Positions 51,370 through 59,924 of a DNA stretch of 64,000 nucleotides are shown in pieces (within the stretch, counting starts at the first letter, position 1; every line of letters starts with the position of its first letter). The stretch lies in contig NZ_AP019783.1 of assembly GCF_019670005.1 (NCBI RefSeq), forward strand, positions 1,136,501 through 1,200,500, written 5' to 3'. The notes beneath the pieces are model-generated. The model did not search any database, had not been told where the DNA came from, and saw only the letters and a program-made list of their open reading frames with translations. Made by a program: the position numbers and the translations under genes. This DNA comes from Methylomagnum ishizawai. GTDB taxonomy: Bacteria > Pseudomonadota > Gammaproteobacteria > Methylococcales > Methylococcaceae.

Positions 51370-52428
51370 ATGTCCGAAACCCTGGAATCCCAAACCGGCG
51401 AACTCGTGGCCCGCGATGAAGGCGGCGGGGTGCCGGTCGTATTTTCGTTCGGCGACCCCGAACCCGTGTTGAAATCGCGCGTTCCCGATTACCTGGGCGT
51501 GTTCGCCGATAGCACGTTCGGCTATTGGATTCCGCCGATCTTCCTGGAAGGGCTGGCCCGCAGCCTGGACGCGAACGCCCACCACGGCCCCATCGTTTAT
51601 TTCAAGCGGAACATGCTGGCGCGGTGGTTCCGGCCCTCGCCCATGCTCGGCTATGCCGATTTCCGCAAGGCGGCGCTGGATTGGCACACGTCCGGGATGG
51701 CCTACTTCCGGGTGGTGCGCAACGTGTTCGGCCAGGTGTTGCGCCTGGAACGCCGCCCGGCGCTGTATATGCGGGTGGGGGTGGAGCCGGGGCGGTTTTT
51801 CGAGTTGCGGACCGATCCGCTTTACTGGCGACAGCCGGTCGAATACCAGCCGGGGGAGATTATCCAGATCAAGGAAGACGATCCGGTGCAGGATATTTAC
51901 GGCAAGCCGGAATGGTATGGCGGGTTGCAGTCGGTGTTTCTGCGGGAGGATATGATCTTGTTCCGCCGCAAGTATTACCGCAACGGGGCGCACATGGGCT
52001 ATGTGTTCGTTACCCACGATGCCGGGATCAACGATGAAACGGCGGCGATGATCGAAGAGAAGATCAAGGACGCGAAGGGGCCGGGGAACTTCAGGAACCT
52101 CTACATCAACATCGGGCGGTCCAGCGCCTCGAAAGAGCCGGTGAAAGTCATTCCCATCGGGGATATCGCCACCAAGGACGATCTCATGTCGATCAGCAGC
52201 ATTACCCGGTCGGATGCGCTCGCCATGCACCGGATGCAGCCGGGGATCGCGGGCGTCATGCCCGAGAACATGACAGGGTTCGGGGACTTGGAAAAGGTAA
52301 TGCGGGTCTACTGCGAACTTGAGGTTCCGCCGATGCAGCAGCCGTTCCTGATACTGAACGATATTTTGCCGCCCGCCGGTCGGATCGGGTTCGATCCGCC
52401 GGTTTGGGCCAACGCGGTGGCGGGTTAA
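51370..52428 (+). CDS. Portal protein, P2 gpQ-like (PBSX-type family)
   Basis: A 352-residue portal protein; ATG 51370 (MSETLESQTGELVARDEG) lies 8 bp after the terminase stop. Family markers are YFKRNMLARWFRPSPML, YYRNGAHMGYVFVTHDAGIN and SSASKEPVKVIPIGDIATKDD. It forms the dodecameric DNA gate at one capsid vertex. Confidence 0.92.
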   Translation: MSETLESQTGELVARDEGGGVPVVFSFGDPEPVLKSRVPDYLGVFADSTFGYWIPPIFLEGLARSLDANAHHGPIVYFKRNMLARWFRPSPMLGYADFRKAALDWHTSGMAYFRVVRNVFGQVLRLERRPALYMRVGVEPGRFFELRTDPLYWRQPVEYQPGEIIQIKEDDPVQDIYGKPEWYGGLQSVFLREDMILFRRKYYRNGAHMGYVFVTHDAGINDETAAMIEEKIKDAKGPGNFRNLYINIGRSSASKEPVKVIPIGDIATKDDLMSISSITRSDALAMHRMQPGIAGVMPENMTGFGDLEKVMRVYCELEVPPMQQPFLILNDILPPAGRIGFDPPVWANAVAG

Positions 52429-52448
52429 TCCCCGTGCGCCGGGTCCGC

Positions 52449-52454
52449 TATAAT
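52449..52454 (+). promoter_or_regulatory. -10 element upstream of the ogr-like gene
   Basis: A consensus TATAAT lies 31 bp before the ATG at 52485; no good -35 was found. A separate promoter for the activator gene would fit its regulatory role. Confidence 0.5.
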
Positions 52455-52484
52455 CGCTTCAAATCCAAGCACTTGAGGCGATAC

Positions 52485-52736
52485 ATGCGTATTGTTTGCC
52501 CCCATTGTGGCGGTAAGGCCGTCATCACCAGCCGCCAAACCCACACGCCCACCGCCGCCGACCTTTACTGTCAGTGCCGGAATACGATGGGGTGCGGGGC
52601 TTCGTTCGTGTACACGCTGGCCTTGAAGCACATGCTGAACCCGCCGATAGAGGTGACGGCGCAACTGGCGATGGCCGTCATCAAGGCGCTACCGGCGGGC
52701 GAGCGGGTTAAGTTGGGGAGGTTGTGGGAGGATTGA
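52485..52736 (+). CDS. ogr: Ogr/Delta-like late gene transcription activator
   Basis: An 83-residue zinc-finger protein. The metal ligands are Cys in CPHC near the N-terminus and in CQCRNTMGC; the following ASFVYTLALKHMLNPP matches the P2 Ogr C-x-ATF-type region. Ogr recruits RNA polymerase to late promoters through its alpha subunit. ATG 52485 starts at MRIVCPHCGGKA; the longer frame from 52404 overlaps the portal gene and is rejected. Confidence 0.88.
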   Translation: MRIVCPHCGGKAVITSRQTHTPTAADLYCQCRNTMGCGASFVYTLALKHMLNPPIEVTAQLAMAVIKALPAGERVKLGRLWED

Positions 52737-52824
52737 TAACCGCTCCCGCTACTCGGCTCCCCGGTTGGCTTCGGTGCTGCATTTCGTGGTGGAGTGATTA
52801 GATAGACATCAACCGTGGCCGCGC

Positions 52825-52979
52825 CGCATAAGCAATCAGGACGTCTTTATCCAACCGTGTTTCTTGGTTGACAGGCCGGATTAGGCGGCATATCGTTTTT
52901 GCTTAGGCGGAAGATATGACGCATAAGCAAGCTTTCTTATGCGGCGATCGCGCCTAACTCAGTCGTTAAATCGCATAAG
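52825..52979. repeat. Cluster of CGCATAAG repeats and nested palindromes upstream of the cargo gene
   Basis: CGCATAAG occurs directly at 52825, 52920 and 52972 and inverted at 52936-52943; the central copies form a 24-bp near-palindrome with AAGCTT at its centre. It is nested in an outer pair TTAGGCG (52903-52909) / CGCCTAA (52951-52957), and TTAGGCGG is repeated at 52881. It precedes the gene at 52991 and could be an operator or recombination site. Confidence 0.7.
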
Positions 52980-52990
52980 GAGACTGGTGC

Positions 52991-53791
52991 ATGCGGCCAA
53001 TCGCGCCCGTAGTAGCGCTCGCACTAATAATATTCTCGAACGTAGTATCGGCTGCTTCAGATCAATTGGCGCTACTTGATTTGGCTGCCCAACAGGCGAT
53101 GGCCCAATGGGCAAAGTACTCGTTTTTTACAACAGTCGCGGGCCTCATCTTAAGTGCTGCTGGGTTGGTTGCGCTTCTTATAAGCCTTCGGCATACAAGA
53201 ATTGCGACAGCGGCTGCTGAAAGCGCAGCGAAGGTGGCAAAAGATGCGCTTTCTGCGGAAACACGCGCATGGGTGTCTGTTGATTGCATGCTGTCACCGC
53301 CGGAGTTAGGAAGGACTCAATCTGGCGATGAAGGCATCTATTTTAACGTCATGTGTAAAGCAACTAATCATGGAGCCTCACCAGCAACCAGCGTCACCTT
53401 TCACGCAAAACTTTCCCTTTTAGGAGCGGGTAGTGCATCACCAAATGAGTTGCTCTCAGAGTATTGCGGTCGCATTCGAGCCAGAGTGGATCACGATGCC
53501 GGGACTATCTTCCCAGGGGCGGACATTGGCACAGAGCACATGGTGTTCCTATCCCACGCAGATATTCGCACAGACATTGCGCAGAAAGATTTTAAGGTTA
53601 TTTCACCTGTTGTCTATGGCTGTATAAACTATAAGTCTCCACACGTAGATGGAATCCGGCAAACGCGATTTCTCTATCATGTGACTACATGCAACAATCA
53701 GGGTCAGGCAATGGTTCTATTACCAGAAACAGATGGCTGGCTAGCAAAGCCGATCGTGCTGACTCAGCCCGAAATGATCATCGCAGATTAG
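52991..53791 (+). CDS. Membrane protein, prophage cargo (moron candidate)
   Basis: A 266-residue protein. ATG 52991 follows AAGGAGA. A cleavable signal or first helix (VVALALIIFSNVVSAAS) is followed by a second transmembrane helix (about 48-72, FFTTVAGLILSAAGLVALLI), then a soluble beta-rich domain that includes AETRAWVSVDCMLSPPELG and KATNHGASPATSVTFHAKL. This architecture recurs in small accessory membrane proteins on mobile elements. The gene is AT-rich and has its own flanking palindromes and REP-like repeats, so it is probably foreign cargo; superinfection exclusion or envelope alteration is speculative. Confidence 0.65.
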   Translation: MRPIAPVVALALIIFSNVVSAASDQLALLDLAAQQAMAQWAKYSFFTTVAGLILSAAGLVALLISLRHTRIATAAAESAAKVAKDALSAETRAWVSVDCMLSPPELGRTQSGDEGIYFNVMCKATNHGASPATSVTFHAKLSLLGAGSASPNELLSEYCGRIRARVDHDAGTIFPGADIGTEHMVFLSHADIRTDIAQKDFKVISPVVYGCINYKSPHVDGIRQTRFLYHVTTCNNQGQAMVLLPETDGWLAKPIVLTQPEMIIAD

Positions 53792-53793
53792 CT

Positions 53794-53881
53794 CGCGTAG
53801 GTGCGATTAGCGTAGCGTAATCGCACGGTTTCAATGCCTCCGATTACACTTCGCTAATCGGAGCTACGCGGGCTACGCGGG
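53794..53881. repeat. REP-like nested inverted repeats behind the cargo gene
   Basis: Two hairpins in tandem: GTGCGATTA ... TAATCGCAC (53801-53826) and CTCCGATTA ... TAATCGGAG (53838-53863), enclosed by CGCGTAG (53794-53800) / CTACGCG (53864-53870), then a CTACGCGGG direct repeat. The pattern resembles bacterial REP/BIME elements. It lies between convergent genes and may also terminate transcription. Confidence 0.8.
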
Positions 53882-53890
53882 ATAATCGGG

Positions 53891-54304
53891 CTATTCCTCT
53901 GGTTTTTCTGGTAATGGCATCCAATAATATGGAATTGAATATACTTCACCGGCATCATTGGTAAGCCACCTATCTTTCTCCTCTAAACCAACTCTTCCAT
54001 AATGAATGACATCCATATGCTTAATACTTTGGCATGTTGTTGTTAGGTATGCGAGTATTTCAGTTCCGTCTTTTGGCGCGGTTTCTATGGGTCTCCATCC
54101 AATCACTTTATCTTCTAATTCTGCCGTGGGAATTCCAGATAAAAAGTTTAAACATGCGGCAATCCTCCTGGCTAATTCCTCTCCACCAGCAATATCTCTA
54201 TCAAAACCATAACAACTTGCAACGCAAGTATCTATATCATTGGTTACTTCCCAAGCATTTTTAGATTTCCCAGGTTTCAGAACTCTAAATTTAAATTTAT
54301 ACAT
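53891..54304 (-). CDS. DUF551-like phage protein
   Basis: A 137-residue protein. The C-terminal part WRPIETAPKDGTEILAY ... IPYYWMPLPEKPEE is the DUF551 signature common in phages. The N-terminal half (KNAWEVTNDIDTCVASCYGFD) is separate. AT-rich compared with the neighbours. It lies 1 bp after the primase stop and shares its transcript. Function unknown. Confidence 0.75.
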   Translation of the reverse strand: MYKFKFRVLKPGKSKNAWEVTNDIDTCVASCYGFDRDIAGGEELARRIAACLNFLSGIPTAELEDKVIGWRPIETAPKDGTEILAYLTTTCQSIKHMDVIHYGRVGLEEKDRWLTNDAGEVYSIPYYWMPLPEKPEE

Positions 54305-54305
54305 A

Positions 54306-56987
54306 TCACTTTCCTCCCGACTTGGAAAACACCCAACACCGCAACGTGGTCCCGGTAATCCGGGAATTCACATGCTTGTTTTCAAGGAATTTATACCGTT
54401 TGGAATCCGGGAACAGCGCCCGCAAATCCTTCTCCCGGAACGCCTCGATCCCCGCCTTGCTGCACGCCGCCTGGAACGATTCGATATTCACCGCGATCTC
54501 GGTATCCGGGTTCCGGCTGTGGTTCTGCCCGCCCTCCAACTCAACAGGCTGGCCGAGCGCGTCCTTGCCCGCGCTCCGGTCCAGTAGCTCAAACACGTTC
54601 CAGAAGCGTTCGATCACCTCGTGGTCCGAACTGAGCGCGTTCTGGCGGTCGATGGCGAGTTGATAAAGATGGCCATGGATGCGGGTCACATCATCAGCGG
54701 ACAGCGGCAACAACAGGGCGAGGCATTCGGCCAGGGCCATCAGATAGGCGTGGTTGGTCGCAATGCGGACCATCGATACCCCACCCGCCCCGAGTATCCA
54801 CTTTTCATGGCCGCGCACCTTGCTGTTGAACAGGTCCATGATTTCCTTTTCCCGGCACACCGCCAGCTTCAGGAAGCCGGACAGCCGTTCCACAGGCATC
54901 AGGTTCAGCCGGTCGGAGGCATCGCGGCCCGCCGGGGTGTGGTCGCGCTTGTCGAAGCGGACTTGCACCAAGCGGGACAGGAACGCCTCGCTCGCGTTGA
55001 TCGGGGTGTTCTGGCTCATGGCGAGCGCCCCCCGGAACGGCGGGTTCCGCGTGGTGGTGCCCTGGTTCTTGACGCCGGACACGCGCCCGATTTGCCCATC
55101 GAACAGGGTCAACAACTCTTCCCAGTTCATCACGCGGACGTGGGGCCGGTCGTCATAGTGGTTGGCTTCGATCAGCACCACGGGCAGGTTGGACACCTGG
55201 GCGAACTCGCGGGACCGCCCGATCATGGTGGATAGGTTCGGGTTGAACCCCTCGTAATTGTTGCGGCCCACCAGCTTCCACAGGAATTCCAGCATCCGGG
55301 ATTTGCCGGAGCCGGGTTCGCCGCACATCTCGAAAAAGGGATAGCTCTCGTGGCGCTCGCGGATTTGTTCGGCGAACAGCGAACCCAGCCACCACGCGAG
55401 GCCGACCAAGCCGCGCCAGCCGAAGGCGGTCCGGTAGTCGGCGAACCATGATAGGTCGGTGTCGGTGGACAGCCGGAGGCCGATGGCGCTGGTGGTCTTC
55501 ATGCCCCCGATCTTGCCCAGGTCGAAATAATCATCGGCGTTCTTGGGGATGAGCTTCCCGGCCAGGATGGCGAAGTCGTGATAGAGGTACGCGCCCACGG
55601 TGCGGTCATAGCCGATGTAGTCGATGGATTTGATGGTGGTGTGGCGCTTGAGGAACCAGCCGCGATAGATCGTGTCCAGGTGGTCGCTCGTGCCGGTCCA
55701 TTGGGCACCGGGGGCCACCGACAGTAGGCGTTTCTTGAAGTCGGACGCGCTGGCGAACACGTTGCCGGGCAGGCCCACGTTCTGCGGCGGGGTGCCGTTC
55801 GGGTAGCGGATGCGTAGGAAGTTCAAGCTTTCTTCGGTTTCCTCGGCCACCTCGACATAGCGGAATTCCATCGCCACCGTGGCGATTTCCTTGATGTTGC
55901 CCGAGGCTTCGAGGGCGTAGCGCTTCTGCGCTTCTTCATCGCCCGCCATGGTGGGAATATCCGCCGCCTCAGACAGCGCCTTGGTGTACTTGTCGGCGTC
56001 CAGCTTGAAGGCGTGGGTGCGGTTGCCGAACTCGAATATGAAGCTGTTCAGTCCCTTGTGCTGGAAGATGGTCCGGGCCTTGTCTTCTCGGGTCTCGGCG
56101 GTCAGCAGCGCCCCGTAATAGCGGAAGTTCTTCCAGGCGCTGGGTTCCTCAAGCCTGCCTTGCTGGTACAGATCGTTCCAATCCACCTTGGCCTCGCCTT
56201 CGGATGGCAGGACACAGCCGGTTTTCTGGCCCATGTCCTTCAGGCGGGCGATGTGCTTCAAGGTGGACTTGCGCCCGGCGGGATCGGGGTCGAGGGCCAG
56301 AATCCAGGTGATACCCAGGTCGCGATGATCGGCGATGAAATGTTCGGGGAAGTTGGCGCAGGACATGAGGGCGATGGCTTTCTTTCCGGCGGCACGCAGG
56401 GCCAGGGCGTCGAATATCCCCTCGGCCATGTACAGCTTGTCGCCCTGGGCCAGTTCCAGGCCGGGCGGTGCCCAGGCCAGCCCCTTGTATTTGCCGCCGA
56501 AATTTTCACCGCGGGTTTCGGGTTCCTCGCCGGGGGCTTGGATGCGGACGGGTTCGATCAGCTTTTCCCAGTAGACGCCCTCGGCCAGGGCAAAGCGCAC
56601 GGTGGCGGTGCCCTTATCGCCGTGCAGGTTCCAGTAGGTGCCTTGGGTGAATAGGCCGTCCAGCGCCGCCGGATCGAATCCGCGGTGATATTGCAGGTAG
56701 GCGCGGGCGGTGGCGAGCGGGTCCGCCGGGGTGGCGGGATAGCGGCGGTTGAATTCGGTGAAGAGTTCCGGGAACAGGGCTTTGGCGCCGGATTCCCAGC
56801 CGCATTTGGACAGGCGGGCGCATTGGATGTGGAAGGGCTTTTCGGCCCAGGTCCACAGTTCTTTCTTGCCGCAAGCGGGACAAACGCCCTTGCGTAGATG
56901 GGTGCCCTCTTGCTTCATGGAATATTCCCGGATCAGCCGGTCGGCGATCTCGGGGGCTAGGTCGATGCGGGTGTGTGGTGTGCCCAT
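54306..56987 (-). CDS. Phage primase/helicase with zinc finger, Toprim and ATPase domains
   Basis: An 893-residue replication protein. A CHC2-like zinc finger uses Cys36, Cys39, Cys56 and Cys62 (CPACGKKEL, HIQCARLSKCGW). A Toprim domain follows (about 190-260) with YMAEGIFDALAL and LALDPDPAGRKS. The C-terminal ATPase/helicase has Walker A CGEPGSGKSRM (about residue 557) and a downstream acidic/Asn motif (VVLIEANHYDD). It should prime and unwind prophage DNA for replication. Confidence 0.88.
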   Translation of the reverse strand: MGTPHTRIDLAPEIADRLIREYSMKQEGTHLRKGVCPACGKKELWTWAEKPFHIQCARLSKCGWESGAKALFPELFTEFNRRYPATPADPLATARAYLQYHRGFDPAALDGLFTQGTYWNLHGDKGTATVRFALAEGVYWEKLIEPVRIQAPGEEPETRGENFGGKYKGLAWAPPGLELAQGDKLYMAEGIFDALALRAAGKKAIALMSCANFPEHFIADHRDLGITWILALDPDPAGRKSTLKHIARLKDMGQKTGCVLPSEGEAKVDWNDLYQQGRLEEPSAWKNFRYYGALLTAETREDKARTIFQHKGLNSFIFEFGNRTHAFKLDADKYTKALSEAADIPTMAGDEEAQKRYALEASGNIKEIATVAMEFRYVEVAEETEESLNFLRIRYPNGTPPQNVGLPGNVFASASDFKKRLLSVAPGAQWTGTSDHLDTIYRGWFLKRHTTIKSIDYIGYDRTVGAYLYHDFAILAGKLIPKNADDYFDLGKIGGMKTTSAIGLRLSTDTDLSWFADYRTAFGWRGLVGLAWWLGSLFAEQIRERHESYPFFEMCGEPGSGKSRMLEFLWKLVGRNNYEGFNPNLSTMIGRSREFAQVSNLPVVLIEANHYDDRPHVRVMNWEELLTLFDGQIGRVSGVKNQGTTTRNPPFRGALAMSQNTPINASEAFLSRLVQVRFDKRDHTPAGRDASDRLNLMPVERLSGFLKLAVCREKEIMDLFNSKVRGHEKWILGAGGVSMVRIATNHAYLMALAECLALLLPLSADDVTRIHGHLYQLAIDRQNALSSDHEVIERFWNVFELLDRSAGKDALGQPVELEGGQNHSRNPDTEIAVNIESFQAACSKAGIEAFREKDLRALFPDSKRYKFLENKHVNSRITGTTLRCWVFSKSGGK

Positions 56988-57083
56988 GGCGTTGTTCTTG
57001 GCGTGCAGGGTCCGCGCCCGGCGCGGGGCCGGGCGGGAACCGGAGGTGAGGGATTCAGGCTTGGCGGTGGGGCGGGACGCCCC

Positions 57084-57296
57084 TCAGAACGGCACCTCCA
57101 ACCATTGGCCGCAGACTTCGCAGCGTTCGGCGGAATCCTCAAGAGGCCGGGCCAGGGCGCTGTAGCCGTGGCATCCGGGGCATACCTTGCCGGTGCCGTG
57201 GCATTGGCGGCAGGCCCACACCCGCAGGGACAGGGACGCAAAGCCGCGCCCGTCGCAGGATAGACAGTCCACTGGCTTGTAGGCTGGCTTAACCAT
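57084..57296 (-). CDS. Small DnaJ-type zinc-finger phage protein
   Basis: A 70-residue protein with paired CXXC motifs (CLSCDGRGF, CRQCHGTGKVCPGC, CEVCGQW), like the DnaJ cysteine-rich module. ATG 57296 overlaps the next upstream gene's stop region by 8 bp. Probably binds zinc; function unknown. Confidence 0.65.
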   Translation of the reverse strand: MVKPAYKPVDCLSCDGRGFASLSLRVWACRQCHGTGKVCPGCHGYSALARPLEDSAERCEVCGQWLEVPF

Positions 57297-57876
57297 GGGC
57301 CACCTCAACCCGCTTGAACTGGATCACCCGAACCCACGGGTTATGCCCCCAGGTTTCGCCGATGCGCCCATGCAAGCTTTCCCACAGGCAACGGTAATGG
57401 TCCACGTCCGGCACGCCTTCGGCTTCGGCGTCGGCTTCGCTGATTTCCTGGACTCGCTCGAACCGGATGTCGGTGATTTCCAGCAGGATGCGGGAAGCGT
57501 AGCGGGGCATATGGATTGAGGGATGCCAACGGCCATCAAGGCGACATTGCTCGGAAAGCAGATCAGCCCGGTAAACAAAAGGGCCATTCTTATCATTGGC
57601 GGAGTTCACCGCAGCAAGGTCATAGGCCCACGTCTCTCGTACCCATAGCCGGTCGCCAATCTGGCCGTAAGGACACCGCCACCACCGAAGCCCACCATCG
57701 GCCCGGCGGTTATCCGGCCCGAACGCGATTTCCAGCCCCTTGGGGCCGTAGCTTTCAACCGGATCAATCCGGCCCACAGGCTGGGGTTTGATGATGCGTC
57801 GCGTCTGGGTTTTCCGGTCCTCCAAGAGGGCGCGGACCATCGGGCCAGAAAACAGGATGGGACGTTCCTTAACCAT
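57289..57876 (-). CDS. ASCH-like phage protein
   Basis: A 195-residue protein starting MVKERPILFSGPMVRALLEDRKTQTRRII, a phage family with the pattern IGDRLWVRETWAYD, MPRYASRILLEITDIRFERVQEISEADAEAEG and NPWVRVIQFKRVEV, typical of ASCH-fold RNA-binding-like domains. ATG 57876 overlaps the previous gene by 8 bp. Role unknown. Confidence 0.78.
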   Translation of the reverse strand: MVKERPILFSGPMVRALLEDRKTQTRRIIKPQPVGRIDPVESYGPKGLEIAFGPDNRRADGGLRWWRCPYGQIGDRLWVRETWAYDLAAVNSANDKNGPFVYRADLLSEQCRLDGRWHPSIHMPRYASRILLEITDIRFERVQEISEADAEAEGVPDVDHYRCLWESLHGRIGETWGHNPWVRVIQFKRVEVAHG

Positions 57877-58081
57877 GGCGTCCCCCGCTGATTTGGGTGA
57901 AGTAGTCGGCCAGCGCCGCAAGCTCGGCGTGGGCGGTGGCGAGTTGGCGGGGCTGGTCGTGGGCGACACGCCGGGCGATTTGGGCCAGCATCTGGGGCAG
58001 GATGGGAAGCACTTGATCCAAGGGCATCGGCGGGCGCGGCGCGGGTTGCGGGGCGGGGAAGCGGTAGATGGTGGCGCTCAT
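57869..58081 (-). CDS. Small phage protein, unknown
   Basis: A 70-residue protein with a proline-rich N-terminus (MSATIYRFPAPQPAPRPPMP) and a helical remainder (LPQMLAQIARRVAHDQPRQL). It overlaps both neighbours by 4-8 bp and is part of the early operon. Confidence 0.6.
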   Translation of the reverse strand: MSATIYRFPAPQPAPRPPMPLDQVLPILPQMLAQIARRVAHDQPRQLATAHAELAALADYFTQISGGRHG

Positions 58082-58458
58082 GACACCACCTCCACCAGCA
58101 CGTTCACGGCGGTTTGCAGGTCCAGCGCGGCCAGCTTCAAATCGGGGGAAAGCGGGCCTTCGCGGAACAGGATTTGCACCACCTCGGCGGTGCGGTCGGC
58201 GGTGATGTTCGCCAGCTTGCGGGCCTGGGCGTCGTGGCGTTCCAGGTCGCCGCGCTTGGCGGTGGCTTGGTGCTTGAGGTTCAGCCGCTGGGCGCGGGCG
58301 TCCAGCGCTTCCAGGTACAGCGGGGTGTGGGGCGGGAGGGTGCCCGCCGCGTCGCAGATTTCACAGGGCTGGGCACCGATGCCGGTCCGGTCCTGGGCCG
58401 GTACGTAGCCGTCGCCGCCGCAGTTGGGGCAGGTTTTTTCTTGGGCGAGGGCGTCCAT
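58078..58458 (-). CDS. Small zinc-finger phage protein
   Basis: A 126-residue protein with two CXXC pairs near the N-terminus (CPNCGGDGYVPA, CEICDAAG) followed by a helical C-terminal part (LDARAQRLNLKHQATAKRGD). ATG 58458 shares a base with the preceding stop (TGATG). Family not recognised. Confidence 0.62.
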   Translation of the reverse strand: MDALAQEKTCPNCGGDGYVPAQDRTGIGAQPCEICDAAGTLPPHTPLYLEALDARAQRLNLKHQATAKRGDLERHDAQARKLANITADRTAEVVQILFREGPLSPDLKLAALDLQTAVNVLVEVVS

Positions 58459-58754
58459 CAGAATTCCCCCGCTTCGTTGTCCCCGCAAGCGGCCTCTTCG
58501 GCTTCGCGCTCGGCTTCGTCGGGGTCTTGGATGGTCTCCAGATCGTGGTTCACCCAGACGGATTCTTCATTGCCGATGGCGTAGCGGGCGAAAGCGCCAT
58601 AGGCTTCCAGCCAAATCCCGTAGGAAATGACCGCGTGATAGGCGTCGGCGAGCCTGTCCGCCGCGATGAGGTCCGCGACGAATACGGCAAAGCGCGGTTC
58701 TTTGGGGGATGCGGGCGGATTTTGCCCCTGGGTGACATTCGGTATCGTGGACAT
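58458..58754 (-). CDS. Small phage protein, unknown
   Basis: A 98-residue protein with an acidic C-terminus (DPDEAEREAEEAACGDNEAGEF) and a helical core (FVADLIAADRLADAYHAVISYG). ATG 58754 follows GGAGCATC. Early operon member; no family recognised. Confidence 0.58.
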   Translation of the reverse strand: MSTIPNVTQGQNPPASPKEPRFAVFVADLIAADRLADAYHAVISYGIWLEAYGAFARYAIGNEESVWVNHDLETIQDPDEAEREAEEAACGDNEAGEF

Positions 58755-58917
58755 TATGATGCTCCTGTTCGGTATCGGCCTGGGATGGATTCAGCATCCC
58801 CGGCGGACGGAATGGGCGGCGGTTTCCTTCCCCTGGAAACCCCGCCCTTTTTGTTTCGGCATCCCGCCTTCTCTACTGTTTGCGCTGTTTGGCTTGGCAT
58901 CCTGCCCATCGGTCCTT

Positions 58918-59100
58918 TTAGGTCTGCCTTACGCCCGCAAGCCGGGCAATCTCTTTCCGCGCATCGGCCAGTTCCAGCCGGGTGCGCCGTAAATCATTTT
59001 CCAGGCGCTCGTTCTGCGCCCGGACCTTGTTGGTTTCCACCGCGTTGACGCGAAGGGCTTCCCGCAGGAAGGTGAGGGTCTTGTAGGGATCGTCGCTCAT
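58918..59100 (-). CDS. Small coiled-coil phage protein
   Basis: A 60-residue protein beginning MSDDPYKTLTFLREALRV and continuing as a coiled coil (NKVRAQNERLENDLRRTRLE, ADARKEIARL). The frame is open far upstream but that part has no start signal or protein character, so ATG 59100 is used. Confidence 0.55.
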   Translation of the reverse strand: MSDDPYKTLTFLREALRVNAVETNKVRAQNERLENDLRRTRLELADARKEIARLAGVRQT

Positions 59101-59252
59101 GGTCCGGTTCCTGGTGTGGTGGAAGGGCCGCGCCGCCGCCGGGAGAGAGTCACCGGCGGCGGTGGGTCCAAGTGCCGGAAGTTTGCCGATCCCACGGCGA
59201 CACCCTCCGGTTATCCTCCCGAGATTCCGCCGGGAGCAGCGGGGTTGATCGA

Positions 59253-59468
59253 TCAGCGCCAGGGCTTCCGCGACAGCAGCCCCTTGCGGCGGTTGTTGTC
59301 TGCCCTGCGACTGGGCGTCTTGAACGGCAGCAGCGCGGGCGCGGGTTTCGCGGGCCTCGGCGTGGCGGCGAACTCGGCTTGATTGAGCGCGGCGCAACCT
59401 TTGTGCTTGGGATGGGTGTGGCGTAAGCCGCAACGGGGGCACAGGCCGGGATTGTTCAGGATCAACAT
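59253..59468 (-). CDS. Small zinc-ribbon-like phage protein
   Basis: A 71-residue basic protein with CPRCGLRHTHPKHKGC at the N-terminus, a possible zinc site, and a basic tail (RRADNNRRKGLLSRKPWR). It overlaps the end of the LuxR-type HTH gene by 7 bp. Confidence 0.55.
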   Translation of the reverse strand: MLILNNPGLCPRCGLRHTHPKHKGCAALNQAEFAATPRPAKPAPALLPFKTPSRRADNNRRKGLLSRKPWR

Positions 59469-59857
59469 AACGCCCTCCCGGCCCCGGCCCGCGTAAAGGT
59501 CTGCGACACCCGCACGCCCGTCCGATGATGCCGCGCAGCCCTGGGCCTGAGCGCGTCGTCGTCCAGCGCCTGCCAGCCCATCGCCAGCGCGAACACCACG
59601 CCCCCGTAGCGCCGCGACACCCGCACCAAGCCATCGGCCACCGCGATCAAGGCCACCTGCACCGGGCTATGCGCCCCCAGCTTGAACCGCACATGCTCCA
59701 GGTGGGTGGACACCGTTTTCGGTGTGCAGCCCAGGCGGCGGGCGATGCCCTTGACGGGCTGGCCCTCGCAAAGCTGGCGTAGGACTTCCGCCTCGCGTGG
59801 GGTACAAGGGCCGGGGTCGATCAGTTCGGCCAGCAGGTCATGGGGGAGGCTGTCCAT
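59462..59857 (-). CDS. LuxR-type HTH regulatory protein of the prophage
   Basis: A 131-residue protein. Residues about 18-75 form a LuxR/GerE HTH: TPREAEVLRQLCEGQPVKGIARRLGCTPKTVSTHLEHVRFKLG as one region. No receiver or ligand domain precedes it, so it is a stand-alone DNA-binding module. It may control early or late prophage genes. ATG 59857 lies after a CCTAGGACAAACC leader with no strong ribosome site. Confidence 0.75.
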   Translation of the reverse strand: MDSLPHDLLAELIDPGPCTPREAEVLRQLCEGQPVKGIARRLGCTPKTVSTHLEHVRFKLGAHSPVQVALIAVADGLVRVSRRYGGVVFALAMGWQALDDDALRPRAARHHRTGVRVSQTFTRAGAGRALC

Positions 59858-59924
59858 CGGTGGTTTGTCCTAGGGTGGGTGTCCGATTTTGGGATGGGTG
59901 GGGATGGCCTACGCTAGGCCGGGC

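Noticed and set aside
52881-52979. Integron attC site upstream of the cargo gene
   Set aside because: The outer arms run in the wrong sense for the RYYYAAC ... GTTRRRY order and there is no integron integrase in the window; kept only as an open palindrome finding.
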